Of a stretch of 64,000 bases of DNA, positions 31,089 through 41,975 are shown piece by piece. The translations under genes and the position numbers were made by a program. This DNA comes from Methylobacterium bullatum. GTDB taxonomy: Bacteria > Pseudomonadota > Alphaproteobacteria > Rhizobiales > Beijerinckiaceae. The DNA is taken from contig LR743504.1 of NCBI GenBank assembly GCA_902712845.1, positions 4,500,001-4,564,000 of the forward strand. Reading direction: 5' to 3'. The notes below the pieces were generated by a model, which saw only the letters and a program-made list of their open reading frames with translations, was not told the DNA's origin and did not search any database. How positions within the stretch are numbered: the stretch's first letter is position 1; each line of letters opens with the position of its first letter.

Positions 31089-31391
31089 ATGTCTCTGTCC
31101 GTCCCGATCCGGGGAATACTCGGAATGCTCATGGGCGCGGCCTGCGCCCTTCCCGTCCTCACCGAACCCGTCGCGGCGCAAGTCCGCTTCGGTCCCGGCG
31201 TGCGAATCGGCGGCCACGATTTCTCGAACCGGCGCTACGGCAGCGTCCATATCCAACGGGTGAGGCGGCTCCCCGGTCCCCCCGGATGCCGCCATGTCCG
31301 CAACGGGACGTATCGGCGCGGCGACGGCTCGGTCGTGCGCGGGCCGATGGAGCGGTGCAACCTCATCGCCATCCCGCCGGGGCGGCGCTGA
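31089..31391 (+). CDS. Small secreted protein of unknown function
   Basis: This 100-residue protein has a signal peptide (MSLSVPIRGILGMLMGAACALPVL...VAAQ). The basic mature part has a repeated pattern (VRFGPGVRIGGHDFSNRRYG; GCRHVRNGTYRRGDGSVVRGPMERCNLI) and two Cys residues. AGAGGAAGA directly precedes the ATG at 31089. No domain is recognised. It is probably a periplasmic protein. Confidence 0.65.
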   Translation: MSLSVPIRGILGMLMGAACALPVLTEPVAAQVRFGPGVRIGGHDFSNRRYGSVHIQRVRRLPGPPGCRHVRNGTYRRGDGSVVRGPMERCNLIAIPPGRR

Positions 31392-31515
31392 AACCGTCCG
31401 CTTCGCGCATATCGGGGGGTGAGACCGCAAGAGGTCTGGCGTTCTCGTCTTCGTCGGTTACATGCAGAGGGGCGTCCGGGCCGCCGTGCCCGCCTGCCTC
31501 GCCCGGAGAAACATC

Positions 31516-32652
31516 TTGGCCATTACTCGCGACGACGTGCTCAAGGCGCTGTCCGCCGTCACCGTCGATGCCGGCGGGACCACGCTGCCCGCATCGGGCC
31601 GCCTCTCGCAAGTGGTGGTCGACCCCACCAACCGGGTCATGTTCTCGATCCTGATCGACCCGAGCGAGGCGGAGCGCTTCGAGCCGGTTCGGCGCAAGGC
31701 CGAGGGCACCGTCCTGGCCATGGCCGGCGTCTCCGGCGTCTTCGCCAGCCTCACCTCGGAGCGCGGCCCGAACCAGCCCGCCCCGCCGACGCAGGCCGCC
31801 GCTCCGCAGCCGCCCCAGCCGGGACGGCCCGCGCCTCCGCGCACCGGCCCCGCCTTGCCCGGCGTGCGCCACATCGTAGCCGTCGCCTCCGGCAAGGGCG
31901 GCGTCGGCAAGTCCACCACCGCCTGCAACCTCGCCCTCGCCCTCTCGGCGCAGGGGCTGAAGGTCGGGTTGCTCGATGCCGACATCTACGGCCCCTCGGT
32001 GCCCAAGCTGTTCGGCCTGTCCGGCAAGCCGAAGGTGATCGAGGAGCGCCTGCTGGCGCCGATGGACGGCTACGGCATCAAGGTGATGTCCATCGGCTTC
32101 CTCATCGAGCCCGAGACGGCGATGATCTGGCGCGGTCCGATGGTGCAGTCCGCCATCACCCAGATGCTGCGCGAGGTCGCCTGGGGCGAGCTCGACATCC
32201 TCGTGGTCGACATGCCGCCGGGCACCGGCGATGCCCAGCTCACCATGGCCCAGGCGACGCCGCTCTCGGGCGCCGTCATCGTCTCGACGCCGCAGGACCT
32301 GGCGCTCATCGACGCGCGGCGGGGGGTGACGATGTTCCGCAAGGTCTCGGTGCCGATCCTTGGCGTCATCGAGAACATGGCGACCTTCATCTGCCCGAAT
32401 TGCGGCCATGCCTCGCACATCTTCGGTCATGGCGGCGCCCGTGACGAGGCCGCGCGGCTCGACGTGCCGTTCCTCGGCGAGATCCCCCTGAACATGACCA
32501 TCCGCGAGACCTCCGATTCCGGCCGTCCCGTGGTGGCGGTGGACCCGGACGGGCCGCACGCGAAGGTCTATCGCGGCATTGCCGCGCAGCTCTGGGCCAA
32601 CCTCACCGGCGGGCCGGCCCCCCGCGCCGCGCCCCGCATCGTCATCGAGTAA
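31516..32652 (+). CDS. mrp: Mrp/ApbC-type iron-sulfur cluster carrier ATPase
   Basis: This P-loop NTPase of about 378 residues assembles and delivers Fe-S clusters. It has an N-terminal MIP18-like domain (ITRDDVLKALSAVTVDAGG...) and a Pro-rich linker. The deviant Walker A is GKGGVGKS (about 126-133), with the blocks LLDADIYGPSVPKLFG, WRGPMVQSAITQMLREVAWGELDILVVDMPPGTGDAQLT and the cluster-binding CxxC in FICPNCGHASHIFG. The start is taken as TTG at 31516, because GGAG lies seven bases upstream; an ATG at 31462 has no ribosome site and adds a non-family N-terminus. It is followed six bases later by mobA. Confidence 0.93.
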   Translation: MAITRDDVLKALSAVTVDAGGTTLPASGRLSQVVVDPTNRVMFSILIDPSEAERFEPVRRKAEGTVLAMAGVSGVFASLTSERGPNQPAPPTQAAAPQPPQPGRPAPPRTGPALPGVRHIVAVASGKGGVGKSTTACNLALALSAQGLKVGLLDADIYGPSVPKLFGLSGKPKVIEERLLAPMDGYGIKVMSIGFLIEPETAMIWRGPMVQSAITQMLREVAWGELDILVVDMPPGTGDAQLTMAQATPLSGAVIVSTPQDLALIDARRGVTMFRKVSVPILGVIENMATFICPNCGHASHIFGHGGARDEAARLDVPFLGEIPLNMTIRETSDSGRPVVAVDPDGPHAKVYRGIAAQLWANLTGGPAPRAAPRIVIE

Positions 32653-32658
32653 GCCGGG

Positions 32659-33267
32659 ATGGCGCCCGTCCTCGGGGTGGTCCTGGCCGGCGGCCTGTCC
32701 CGCCGGATGGGCGGCGGCGACAAGCCGCTGAGAATGCTCGCGGGCCGCACCCTTCTCGACCGGGTGGTGGAGCGGTTCGCGCCGCAATGCGGCCTCGGGC
32801 TCATTCTCAACGCCAACGGGGACCCGGCCCGGTTCGCGGCATTCCCCGGGCCGGTCGTGCCGGACGGGGTGCCCGACCATCCGGGACCGCTCGCCGGCAT
32901 CCTCGCCGCCCTCGACCATGCGGCTGCGCATCACCCCTCGGCGACGCATGTGGCCAGCGTCACGGGCGACGCGCCGTTCCTGCCCCTCGACCTGGTGGAA
33001 CGTCTGCAGACCGGGCTTTCCGGCGCGCCCGTCGCCATGGCCTCCTCGGCCGGGCGAGAGCATTTCACCGTGGCGCTCTGGGCGGTGTCGCTCCGCGACG
33101 ATCTCCACGCCTCCCTCGTCCAGCGCGGCGAGCGCCGCGTCGGCGCGTTCCTCCGCCGTCACGGAGCCGTGGCGGTGGACTGGCCGGCGGACCCGGTCGA
33201 TCCATTCCTCAACATCAATACGCCGGAGGATCTGGCGATGGCGGAGGCCGTCCTGAGAGCCTCCTGA
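32659..33267 (+). CDS. mobA: Molybdenum cofactor guanylyltransferase
   Basis: This 202-residue enzyme transfers GMP from GTP to molybdopterin to make the MGD cofactor of the DMSO-reductase family (formate dehydrogenases and others). The nucleotide-binding loop is VVLAGGLSRRMGGGDKPL. It is followed by DGVPDHPGPLAGILAAL, the metal-site SVTGDAPFLP and the C-terminal FLNINTPEDLAMAE. It follows mrp closely and is probably co-transcribed. A degenerate copy of its 3' end lies 0.7 kb downstream. Confidence 0.95.
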   Translation: MAPVLGVVLAGGLSRRMGGGDKPLRMLAGRTLLDRVVERFAPQCGLGLILNANGDPARFAAFPGPVVPDGVPDHPGPLAGILAALDHAAAHHPSATHVASVTGDAPFLPLDLVERLQTGLSGAPVAMASSAGREHFTVALWAVSLRDDLHASLVQRGERRVGAFLRRHGAVAVDWPADPVDPFLNINTPEDLAMAEAVLRAS

Positions 33268-33678
33268 TCGGGCTCCGCTGACGCTCCACCCGTCCAAGGA
33301 GGGGCCGCGTCGCCGGCTCCGCTCGAGCCGAGCCCAACGTCAGGAAGCACACCTGTTCCGGACGCTCGAAGCATAGCGGAGTGCGATCCGGAACCCAGTG
33401 CAAGACGGGCCGCGTCGGCGGCTCGCGACGGTCGCGCGAAGAGTGTCGGCCGCCTCGCGACGTCCCAGGATGGGCCCCGGCGAAGGAATGGCGAGGATGC
33501 CAATCGCACAGGCAACGGCGCGAGGACGAAACGAGGATGGATGACAAGCGAAGTATTCAATCGAGCGAGTGCTTTTCCCCGTGCGATGCTCTACCGTCGC
33601 GTGATCGCGGCTCTGCCCCTGGCCTTCCGCGCTTGAGAGACAGATGTGCGCTCCCGCCTTCGATGCGTGGAGAGCCCT
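33268..33678. other. Intergenic region with degraded repeats
   Basis: No supportable gene. The segment around 33281-33290 (CTCCACCCGTCC) and that around 33385-33425 (GATCCGGAACCCAGTGCAAG) have diverged partners near 48278 and 48175, so this gap holds members of the same dispersed intergenic repeat family. Confidence 0.4.
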
Positions 33679-33918
33679 ATGCCCCGCTACTTTTTCGACA
33701 TCAACGACGGTCGTAACGAGAGGGACGAAGAGGGCGTTCAGTGCGTCAATCTGCAGGCCGCCGTGCTCGAGGCCAAGACGTTGCTTCCAGCCGTGGCCGC
33801 CGACGAAGTGCCTAAGGATGGCGAACGCCAAGCGATCACCGTGTTGGTGACGGACGAGGACGGAAAAGCCGTCTACCTCGCGGCGCTGGCCTATACGGGG
33901 ACGTGGCTGATCCGATAG
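33679..33918 (+). CDS. DUF6894 family protein
   Basis: This 79-residue protein starts MPRYFFDINDGRNERDEEGVQCVNLQAAVLEA, the standard opening of small DUF6894 proteins that are abundant in Methylobacterium and Bradyrhizobium. It ends with the matching VLVTDEDGKAVYLAALAYTGTW block. The function is unknown. GGAGAG lies six bases before the ATG. It sits between mobA and a fragment duplicated from the end of mobA, so it may have arrived with a local rearrangement. Confidence 0.85.
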   Translation: MPRYFFDINDGRNERDEEGVQCVNLQAAVLEAKTLLPAVAADEVPKDGERQAITVLVTDEDGKAVYLAALAYTGTWLIR

Positions 33919-33937
33919 CGCCACATGAGGTTGGTGT

Positions 33938-34066
33938 GGAGCCTTCGGCCTCGCTGAAGCGCGACACGGCCCCGTGGCGGTGGACGGGACGACGGCCTTG
34001 GCCAATGCCGTCCTCACCATCGACACGCTGGAGGATCTGGCGATTGCGGAAACTCGCCACTGGTAA
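33938..34066 (+). pseudogene. Remnant of a mobA 3' end
   Basis: The frame ending at TAA 34064-34066 reads HGPVAVDGTTALANAVLTI, then DTLEDLAIAETRHW. This lines up with the mobA C-terminus HGAVAVDWPADPVDPFLNI, then NTPEDLAMAE, and the DNA (GTGGCGGTGGAC, GAGGATCTGGCGAT) is nearly identical in places. Nothing upstream matches the rest of MobA, so it is a diverged partial duplicate rather than a gene. Confidence 0.65.
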
Positions 34067-34171
34067 GCAACGCCCCGGTGCCGACGTGGATCGGCCATGT
34101 CCGAGGCTAAGCTTGGCCATAGATTCGACGTGGATGGGATCGAGCCTGCGCGACCTCTCTCGGCGGCCACT

Positions 34172-34918
34172 ATGATCCTCTCCCTCTCGTCGATCCGCAT
34201 CCTCCTGACACAGGCGACGACCCTTCTCGTCCTCGGCGGTTGCGTCGCGGGACCGGGTATCGACGCCGATCTCGCCCGGAGGCGGTCCGTTGAGGCTCCG
34301 CCCACCGGCTATGCCGCCCTGACATCGGATCGCTTTCCAGTGGAGGCGGTGGATACGGCGCGGATCGACCCCGCCTATCTGCGGCGCGAGATCGACTACG
34401 TCACGTCGGAGCCGGTCGGCACCATCGTGGTCGATACGGCGGCTCGCTACCTGTACCTGGTCGAACCCGGCGGACGTGCCCGGCGCTACGGCGTCGGTGT
34501 CGGCGCTGAGGGAATGACCTGGTCCGGCGTCGCGCGGGTCGGCGCGAAGCAGGAATGGCCGGATTGGTATCCGACCAAGGAAATGATCGCCCGGCGCCCG
34601 GATATCCCGGCAATGCTGTCACAGCTTCGGAGCGGCCGAGGCATCGCCGGCGGCAAGGCCAACCCGGTCGGCGCGCGGGGGCTCTATCTCTGGCGCGACG
34701 GCCGGGACACCCTCTACCGGATCCACGGCACCCTCGAACCCTACACGATCGGACAGGCCGTCTCGTCGGGCTGCATTCGGATGATCGACCAGGACGTCAT
34801 TGACCTCTACGCCCGTGTCGCGATCGGCACGAAGGTGGTCGTCCTGCCGCCGGCCTCCGCGGCGGGAGGGTCCGAGGCGGGCGGCGAGGCGAACGACGGA
34901 ATAGGCGAAGCGGGATAG
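34172..34918 (+). CDS. L,D-transpeptidase (YkuD family) lipoprotein
   Basis: This 248-residue protein has a signal peptide and lipobox (TTLLVLGGC) and a YkuD catalytic domain. The domain begins VGTIVVDTAARYLYLVEPGG, with TWSGVARVGAKQEWPDWYPT and the active site YRIHGTLEPYTIGQAVSSGCIRM (His and Cys). The Ala/Gly-rich tail is disordered. It would form 3-3 cross-links in peptidoglycan or attach proteins to it from the outer face of a membrane. The start MILSLSSIRIL at 34172 gives a complete signal peptide. Confidence 0.92.
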   Translation: MILSLSSIRILLTQATTLLVLGGCVAGPGIDADLARRRSVEAPPTGYAALTSDRFPVEAVDTARIDPAYLRREIDYVTSEPVGTIVVDTAARYLYLVEPGGRARRYGVGVGAEGMTWSGVARVGAKQEWPDWYPTKEMIARRPDIPAMLSQLRSGRGIAGGKANPVGARGLYLWRDGRDTLYRIHGTLEPYTIGQAVSSGCIRMIDQDVIDLYARVAIGTKVVVLPPASAAGGSEAGGEANDGIGEAG

Positions 34919-35033
34919 AACGACGTCTGGGGGCGCGGCGCGGGGAAAGTGGCGCGCGGGCGTCTCCCCTTGAAAAATCGCGGTGAAACTCCGCATCGGT
35001 GCAGCGGCATCAATGGGCGGGATGGTTCGTACC

Positions 35034-35069
35034 CGCGTTACAGGAAAATCGCCGTTTTCATGTAACGCG
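35034..35069. repeat. Long palindrome of unknown role
   Basis: CGCGTTACA-G-GAAAA (35034-35048) pairs with TTTTC-A-TGTAACGCG (35055-35069) with a single mismatch. It lies downstream of the L,D-transpeptidase gene and just before the cyclophilin terminator. It could end the upstream transcript or bind a protein; no T tract follows. Confidence 0.55.
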
Positions 35070-35092
35070 TGGAGCTGAGCCCCACAAACGAG

Positions 35093-35129
35093 AAAGGGCG
35101 TCCGCGCGGGTCACGCGCGGACGCCCTTT
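35093..35129 (-). terminator. Strong intrinsic terminator of the cyclophilin gene
   Basis: AAAGGGCGTCCGCGCG (35093-35108) pairs perfectly with CGCGCGGACGCCCTTT (35114-35129), a 16-bp stem 20 bases after the stop codon at 35150. T tracts lie on both sides, so it can work in both directions. Confidence 0.85.
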
Positions 35130-35149
35130 TCATCGATCGCCCGATCGGT

Positions 35150-35608
35150 TCAGGCTGTGCCGACCGTGGCTTTGACGATCTTGTCCGGCGAGCGGGGCGG
35201 CTCGCCCTTGTTGAGGCTGTCCACCACGTCCATGCCTTCGGTCACCTTGCCCCAGACGGTGTATTGCTTGTCGAGGAAGCGGGCATCGCCGAAGCAGAGG
35301 AAGAACTGCGAATTCGCCGAATGCGGGAAGTTGGTGCGGGCCATGGAGCAGGTACCGCGCACATGCGGCTCGTCGTTGAACTCGGCCTTCAGGTCCGGCA
35401 GATCGGAACCGCCCGAGCCGGTGCCCGTCGGGTCGCCGGTCTGGGCCATGAACCCGTCGATGACGCGGTGGAACGGCACGCCGTCGTAGAATCCCTGTCC
35501 CGCCAGCGTCTTGAGGCGCTCGACATGGTTGGGGGCGAGATCCGGGCGCAGCCCGATGACGACGCGGCCCTTGGTGGTTTCGAGGATGAGGGTTTCGGTA
35601 TCGGCCAT
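35150..35608 (-). CDS. ppiB: Cyclophilin-type peptidyl-prolyl isomerase, cytoplasmic
   Basis: This 152-residue protein has no signal peptide. It carries the cyclophilin signature: FYDGVPFHRVIDGFMAQTGDPTGTG, MARTNFPHSANSQFFLCFGDARFLDKQYTVWGKV and GMDVVDSL. The active-site Arg and Phe (FHRVIDGFMAQ) are intact. It catalyses cis-trans isomerisation of prolyl bonds. It is the last gene of a minus-strand cluster, coaD-ppi-(35613)-ppi, and is followed by a strong terminator. Confidence 0.96.
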   Translation of the reverse strand: MADTETLILETTKGRVVIGLRPDLAPNHVERLKTLAGQGFYDGVPFHRVIDGFMAQTGDPTGTGSGGSDLPDLKAEFNDEPHVRGTCSMARTNFPHSANSQFFLCFGDARFLDKQYTVWGKVTEGMDVVDSLNKGEPPRSPDKIVKATVGTA

Positions 35609-35612
35609 GGGG

Positions 35613-36113
35613 TCAGACTCCTTGTCCCTGGGGACCTTGGTAGATGAACCGCAGGGCGATCGGGCGCCCCGCGATGGCGGCGCCGAGCGCCGGCGTGATC
35701 GCGACCGGCGTGCAGCGCCGGATCGCGTCGAGGGTTGAGCGGGTCAGGATGTCCCTGCCGCGCTGATCGGCATTCTGCATCGAGAAGGTGATGCGAGGCT
35801 CGCCGATGACGGACCCGTCGCGGCGGAGCGCGAAACGGGCGGTGATCTCGGTACGCGGGAAGCCGGCGAGGCCCTGCGGTATTTCCCAGCAGGCAGCGAG
35901 TCGGGGGTAGAGCTCCTGGAGCGTGTCGGCCGGATTCGCGGCGATGCCGCCCTCCGGCGCCTGCACGGTGGAGCGCAAGGACGCGGTCGGCGTCAGCGGC
36001 AGTCCGGCTCCCGCCAGGGCAGCCGATGCAAAAGCCACCGCGAACGGGATGGCGACCGCCGACGCGGCGACGGTGAGGCGCGTCGGGCGCCTCACTGTCG
36101 CGCCTCCGGTCAT
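35613..36113 (-). CDS. Secreted protein, unknown function (TonB-C-like fold possible)
   Basis: This 166-residue protein has an N-terminal hydrophobic segment (LTVAASAVAIPFAVAFASAAL). The mature domain carries LQELYPRLAACWEIPQGLAGF, ITARFALRRDGSVIGEPRITF, STLDAIRRCTPVAITPALG and RPIALRFIYQGPQ. The 'LRRDGSV...A..RC.P' layout recalls the C-terminal domain of TonB/TolA-type proteins, but no TonB box or long linker is present. The start overlaps the upstream cyclophilin stop by four bases (36110-36113), so the genes are coupled. Confidence 0.75.
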   Translation of the reverse strand: MTGGATVRRPTRLTVAASAVAIPFAVAFASAALAGAGLPLTPTASLRSTVQAPEGGIAANPADTLQELYPRLAACWEIPQGLAGFPRTEITARFALRRDGSVIGEPRITFSMQNADQRGRDILTRSTLDAIRRCTPVAITPALGAAIAGRPIALRFIYQGPQGQGV

Positions 36114-36676
36114 TTCGCGCCTTGGGCCATCTGCATCTTCACGATCTTGTCCGGGTTCTGGACCGCGCCGCCCGGAGCGCCCGCCGCTGCCTTCTTGATC
36201 TTGTCGACGACGTCCATGCCCGAGGAGACCAGCCCGATCACGGTATACTGGCCGTTCAGGAACGGCGCATCGCCGAGGCAGATGAAGAACTGCGAGTTCG
36301 CCGAGTTCGGATCCGACGAGCGGGCCATGCCGAGGGTGCCGCGCCGGAACGGCGATTGCGAGAATTCGGCCGGGATGTTCGGCAGGGACGAACCGCCGGT
36401 GCCGTTGCCCTTCGGGTCGCCGGTCTGGGCCATGAACCCGTCCATGACGCGATGGAACTTCAGCCCGTCATAGAAACCCTTCTTGATGAGGGTCTTGAGC
36501 TGGGCCACGTGCTGCGGTGCGAGGTCCGGGCGCAGCTCGATGGTGACGCGCCCATCCTTGGTGTCGAGATAGACCGTGTTGTCGTCGGCGGCCCGTGCCA
36601 CGGGCGCGAACCCGATCATGGCGGCAAGCGCCAGGGACAGGAAGGCGGTCCGCCGATGGAGGGTCCGATGAGTCAT
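36110..36676 (-). CDS. ppiA: Cyclophilin-type peptidyl-prolyl isomerase, periplasmic
   Basis: This 188-residue protein has a signal peptide (TAFLSLALAAMIGFAPVARA, cleavage before ADDN). The mature cyclophilin carries FYDGLKFHRVMDGFMAQTGDPKGNGTGG, MARSSDPNSANSQFFICLGDAPFLNGQYTVIG and GMDVVDKI. It is a close paralogue of the cytoplasmic enzyme encoded 0.5 kb downstream, differing mainly by the signal peptide and an Ala/Gly insert near the end. It should help outer-membrane and periplasmic protein folding. Confidence 0.95.
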   Translation of the reverse strand: MTHRTLHRRTAFLSLALAAMIGFAPVARAADDNTVYLDTKDGRVTIELRPDLAPQHVAQLKTLIKKGFYDGLKFHRVMDGFMAQTGDPKGNGTGGSSLPNIPAEFSQSPFRRGTLGMARSSDPNSANSQFFICLGDAPFLNGQYTVIGLVSSGMDVVDKIKKAAAGAPGGAVQNPDKIVKMQMAQGAK

Positions 36677-36720
36677 GAGGGGGCGGTCTCCGGTCCGTTG
36701 AAAGAGGTGGATGGAAGGGA

Positions 36721-37221
36721 TCAGGCTTGCGCGAAGCGCGCGGCGAGCCGTTCCGCCACGAGGGGAGGAACGAAGGGTGAGACATCGCCGCCCATGGCCG
36801 CGATCTGGCGCACCAGGGTGGCGGTGATCGGCCGGACCCCGGTGGAGGCGGGCAGGAACACGGTCTGCACCTCCGGCGCCATGGCGCCGTTCATGCCGGC
36901 GAGCTGCATCTCGTAGTCGAGATCCGTGCCGTCGCGCAGGCCGCGGATGAAGATGCTGGCGCCCGAGCGCCGTGCGGCCGACACCGCCAGATCGTCGAAG
37001 GTGACGATGTCGAGGCTGGCGCCTTCGGCCTCCGCCAGGGGGGCGCAGGTCGCCTGCAGCAGATCCGCCCGTTCCTCGGGCGAGAACATGGGGGCCTTGC
37101 CCGGATGCACGCCGATGGCGATCACCAGGTGCTGCACGAGCCGGCATGCCTGACGGATGACGTCGAGGTGTCCGTTCGTGACCGGATCGAAAGAGCCAGC
37201 GTAGAGCGCGGTGCGGATCAT
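36721..37221 (-). CDS. coaD: Phosphopantetheine adenylyltransferase
   Basis: This 166-residue enzyme makes dephospho-CoA from 4'-phosphopantetheine and ATP. The nucleotidyltransferase motif is YAGSFDPVTNGHLDVI (TxGH type). It is followed by FIRGLRDGTDLDYEMQLAGMN and the STGVRPITATLVRQIAAMGGDVSPFVPP block containing the late Ser/Thr signature. The start MIRTALYAG at 37221 is the family start. The gyrA-coaD-ppi order is typical of Rhizobiales. Confidence 0.96.
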   Translation of the reverse strand: MIRTALYAGSFDPVTNGHLDVIRQACRLVQHLVIAIGVHPGKAPMFSPEERADLLQATCAPLAEAEGASLDIVTFDDLAVSAARRSGASIFIRGLRDGTDLDYEMQLAGMNGAMAPEVQTVFLPASTGVRPITATLVRQIAAMGGDVSPFVPPLVAERLAARFAQA

Positions 37222-37666
37222 CACCGGTGGGCGTAGAGCATTTCGCCTCGAAACGGAACCGCCCGCTTCCATCCCGGCCCGATGGCGAATCCTCCCGGCA
37301 ATGGAGCGGCCCACGAAAAAGGGCGGATGCCCCGATGGAGCGCCCGCCCGAAGTTTCGGTCTTCGAAGTCTGGTCGACGACGTCCGGCTTATGGATTCGC
37401 CAAGCGAAGTGCCGGAACGTCAGAGCCTTTTCGCAACTCCACGCTGCGCCGAACGTCTCGTTCGGTCCGGCGCGGACCGTGGAGCGATATCTCTCTGAGG
37501 CCGAACTTATCCGTGCATCGCGGCGCCGGATATGACTTGGCTGCAACACCGAAGATCAGTGACCGAAACGAGAATGCCGGACAAGTCTTACGACTCGACC
37601 GGCATTCTCCGTGAAGTGTTCAGATTGGTCTCGAATGATTCCGGACCGGTCCGAACAGGGCCGTCT
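37222..37666. other. Intergenic region between gyrA and coaD
   Basis: These 445 bases contain open frames on both strands but no family-like protein. The gyrA terminator lies at 37571-37608 and the coaD promoter should lie to its left. Confidence 0.4.
37571..37608 (-). terminator. Hairpin after gyrA
   Basis: AGAATGCCGG (37571-37580) pairs with CCGGCATTCT (37599-37608), about 60 bases past the gyrA stop. On the minus strand it is followed by CGTTTCGG, a weak T tract. Confidence 0.6.
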
Positions 37667-40423
<2,757 letters not shown>

Positions 40424-40780
40424 GGTCTTCGATCTCTGCCTGTGACGGTCCCGGCGGGCCGGGTCCGCGTGGAGCGACGGGCGCTACGGAAAGTGGGGGG
40501 CGGGACGTTCCGCGAGGCCTCGAAAAGGCCGGCCGCGTCACGTCCTGGCTCGGACGTCCGTCATACGCCATCCGGTGCCGCTGCGCCACCGCCACACATC
40601 GCGACGACATCGACAAACCCCATGCGTCGCAAGCGCTTGCGATACCGATCCCGGCGAATGCGGGCCTGTCGGCTTCCAGCCTCTTTCCCGGGCGGGTGGA
40701 GCCTCGGCGGAACCCGATCCGGGGCCTCTCTCGCCGCGTCGCCAGGTGGCCTGAAAGGCGGCGTCGGAGCCTCGTGCCCC
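40424..40780. other. Intergenic region upstream of gyrA
   Basis: These 357 GC-rich bases contain no supportable gene. The frames here are Arg/Pro-rich shadows. The gyrA promoter is expected at the left side, but I cannot point to it. Confidence 0.4.
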
Positions 40781-41155
40781 TCACCCCGCCGCGGCGCCCG
40801 CAAAATCGGACATCTCGTAGAGCGGCCGGATCTCGATCTCGCTCGGGCCGGGCATCGGGTTGGGACAGCGCTTCACCCAGTCGAGCGCTTCCGCCATGTC
40901 CTTCACCTGCCAGAGCCAGAAGCCGGCGACCAGCTCCTCGGTCGAGGCGAAGGGACCGTCGCTGACGGTGCGGGTGGCGCCGTCGAAGGCGACCCGCTTG
41001 CCCTTGGCGGAGGGGTGCAGGCCCTCGCCGGCGAGCAGGATGCCGGCCTTGGCGAGTTCCATGTTGAACGCGCCCATGGCGGTGAGCAGTTCGAGGGAGG
41101 GCATGATCCCCGCCTCGCTGTCTGTGGTCGCCTTGACTAGAACCATGACGCGCAT
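40781..41155 (-). CDS. YciI-like / DGPF-domain protein
   Basis: This 124-residue protein starts MRVMVLVKATTDSEAGIMPS. It contains the family blocks AGILLAGEGLHPSAKGKRVAFDG, VSDGPFASTEELVAGFWLWQVKDMAEALDW (DGPF signature) and EIEIRPLYEMSDF. This is a ferredoxin-like fold shared with muconolactone isomerases, usually of unknown function and often adjacent to ECF sigma factors, though none is seen here. The start at 41155 fits the family; an upstream extension is unlikely. The gene is divergent from the HAD hydrolase. Confidence 0.93.
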   Translation of the reverse strand: MRVMVLVKATTDSEAGIMPSLELLTAMGAFNMELAKAGILLAGEGLHPSAKGKRVAFDGATRTVSDGPFASTEELVAGFWLWQVKDMAEALDWVKRCPNPMPGPSEIEIRPLYEMSDFAGAAAG

Positions 41156-41282
41156 CGATTCGCCTTCCCTGCTCGATCGAATCCATGGGAGCACGAAGAC
41201 GCGGTCGATGTGAACCGGCGGAGCGCGAGGCCGGTTACCCGAGATCGTCGATCCCGCCGCACTCACCGACAGGGCCACCCTC

Positions 41283-41975
41283 ATGCTCAATCGTCCGAAA
41301 GCCGTCGCTTTCGACATCATCGGCACCGTGTTCAGCATGGAACCGATGCGGCCCGCCCTAGTGGCGATGGGCCTGCCGCCCCTCGCCCTGGATTTCCTCT
41401 ACACCGCCGGGTTGCGCGACATGTTCGCCCTGGCGGCCACCGGCACCTTCGCGCCCTTCCAATCCGTGCTGTCGGGGTGCCTCGAAGAGCTGCTCGCCAT
41501 GCACGGCCTCTCCGCCACGGCGGAGGATAAGAACGCGGTGCTCGGGATGATGAAGGCCCTTCCGGCGCACGAGGACGCCAAGGCCGCTTTCGAGGTCCTT
41601 GCCGATGCCGGCATCCGGGTTTTCGCCCTGAGCAACGGCGCGGCCGCGACCACGCAGGGACTGCTCCGAGCGGCAGACATGGAAGGGCTCGTCGAGCGGA
41701 TTCTCTCCGTCGAGGAAGTGAAGCTGTCGAAGCCACGCGCCGAGGTCTACCGCCACGCCACGCGGGCCGCCGGCATCGCCCCGGGCGAAATGGCGATGAT
41801 CGCCACCCACCCCTGGGACCTCCACGGCGCCAGGATGGCCGGCCTCATGACATGCTACGTCGCTCGGGGCGTGCCGTACTCACATGCCCTCGAGGCGCCA
41901 GATTTGACCGGGGAGACCTTGCTGGACGTCGCATCGGCGATGGCGTGGATCGCGCCGTCGAAGCCCGACGCCTGA
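41283..41975 (+). CDS. HAD-superfamily hydrolase, haloacid-dehalogenase type
   Basis: This 230-residue protein has nucleophile motif I in AVAFDIIGTVF, motif II in VFALSNGAAATTQGLL, the Lys of motif III in EEVKLSKPRAEVYRHA, and motif IV region MIATHPWDLHGARMAGL. This order and the four-helix cap (MRPALVAMGLPPLALDFLYTAGL) match class I HAD enzymes of the type II dehalogenase group. The true substrate may be a phosphate ester or a 2-haloacid. It is divergent from the YciI-like gene. Confidence 0.88.
   Translation: MLNRPKAVAFDIIGTVFSMEPMRPALVAMGLPPLALDFLYTAGLRDMFALAATGTFAPFQSVLSGCLEELLAMHGLSATAEDKNAVLGMMKALPAHEDAKAAFEVLADAGIRVFALSNGAAATTQGLLRAADMEGLVERILSVEEVKLSKPRAEVYRHATRAAGIAPGEMAMIATHPWDLHGARMAGLMTCYVARGVPYSHALEAPDLTGETLLDVASAMAWIAPSKPDA

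Noticed and set aside
32659..33267. A FAD synthase or nucleotidyltransferase other than MobA
   Set aside because: The loop LAGGLSRRMGGGDK and the NTPEDLA end are specific for MobA.
36110..37549. A 479-residue fusion of the periplasmic cyclophilin with upstream sequence
   Set aside because: The upstream part overlaps coaD in another frame and is Arg/Pro-rich. The cyclophilin has its own signal peptide starting at 36676.
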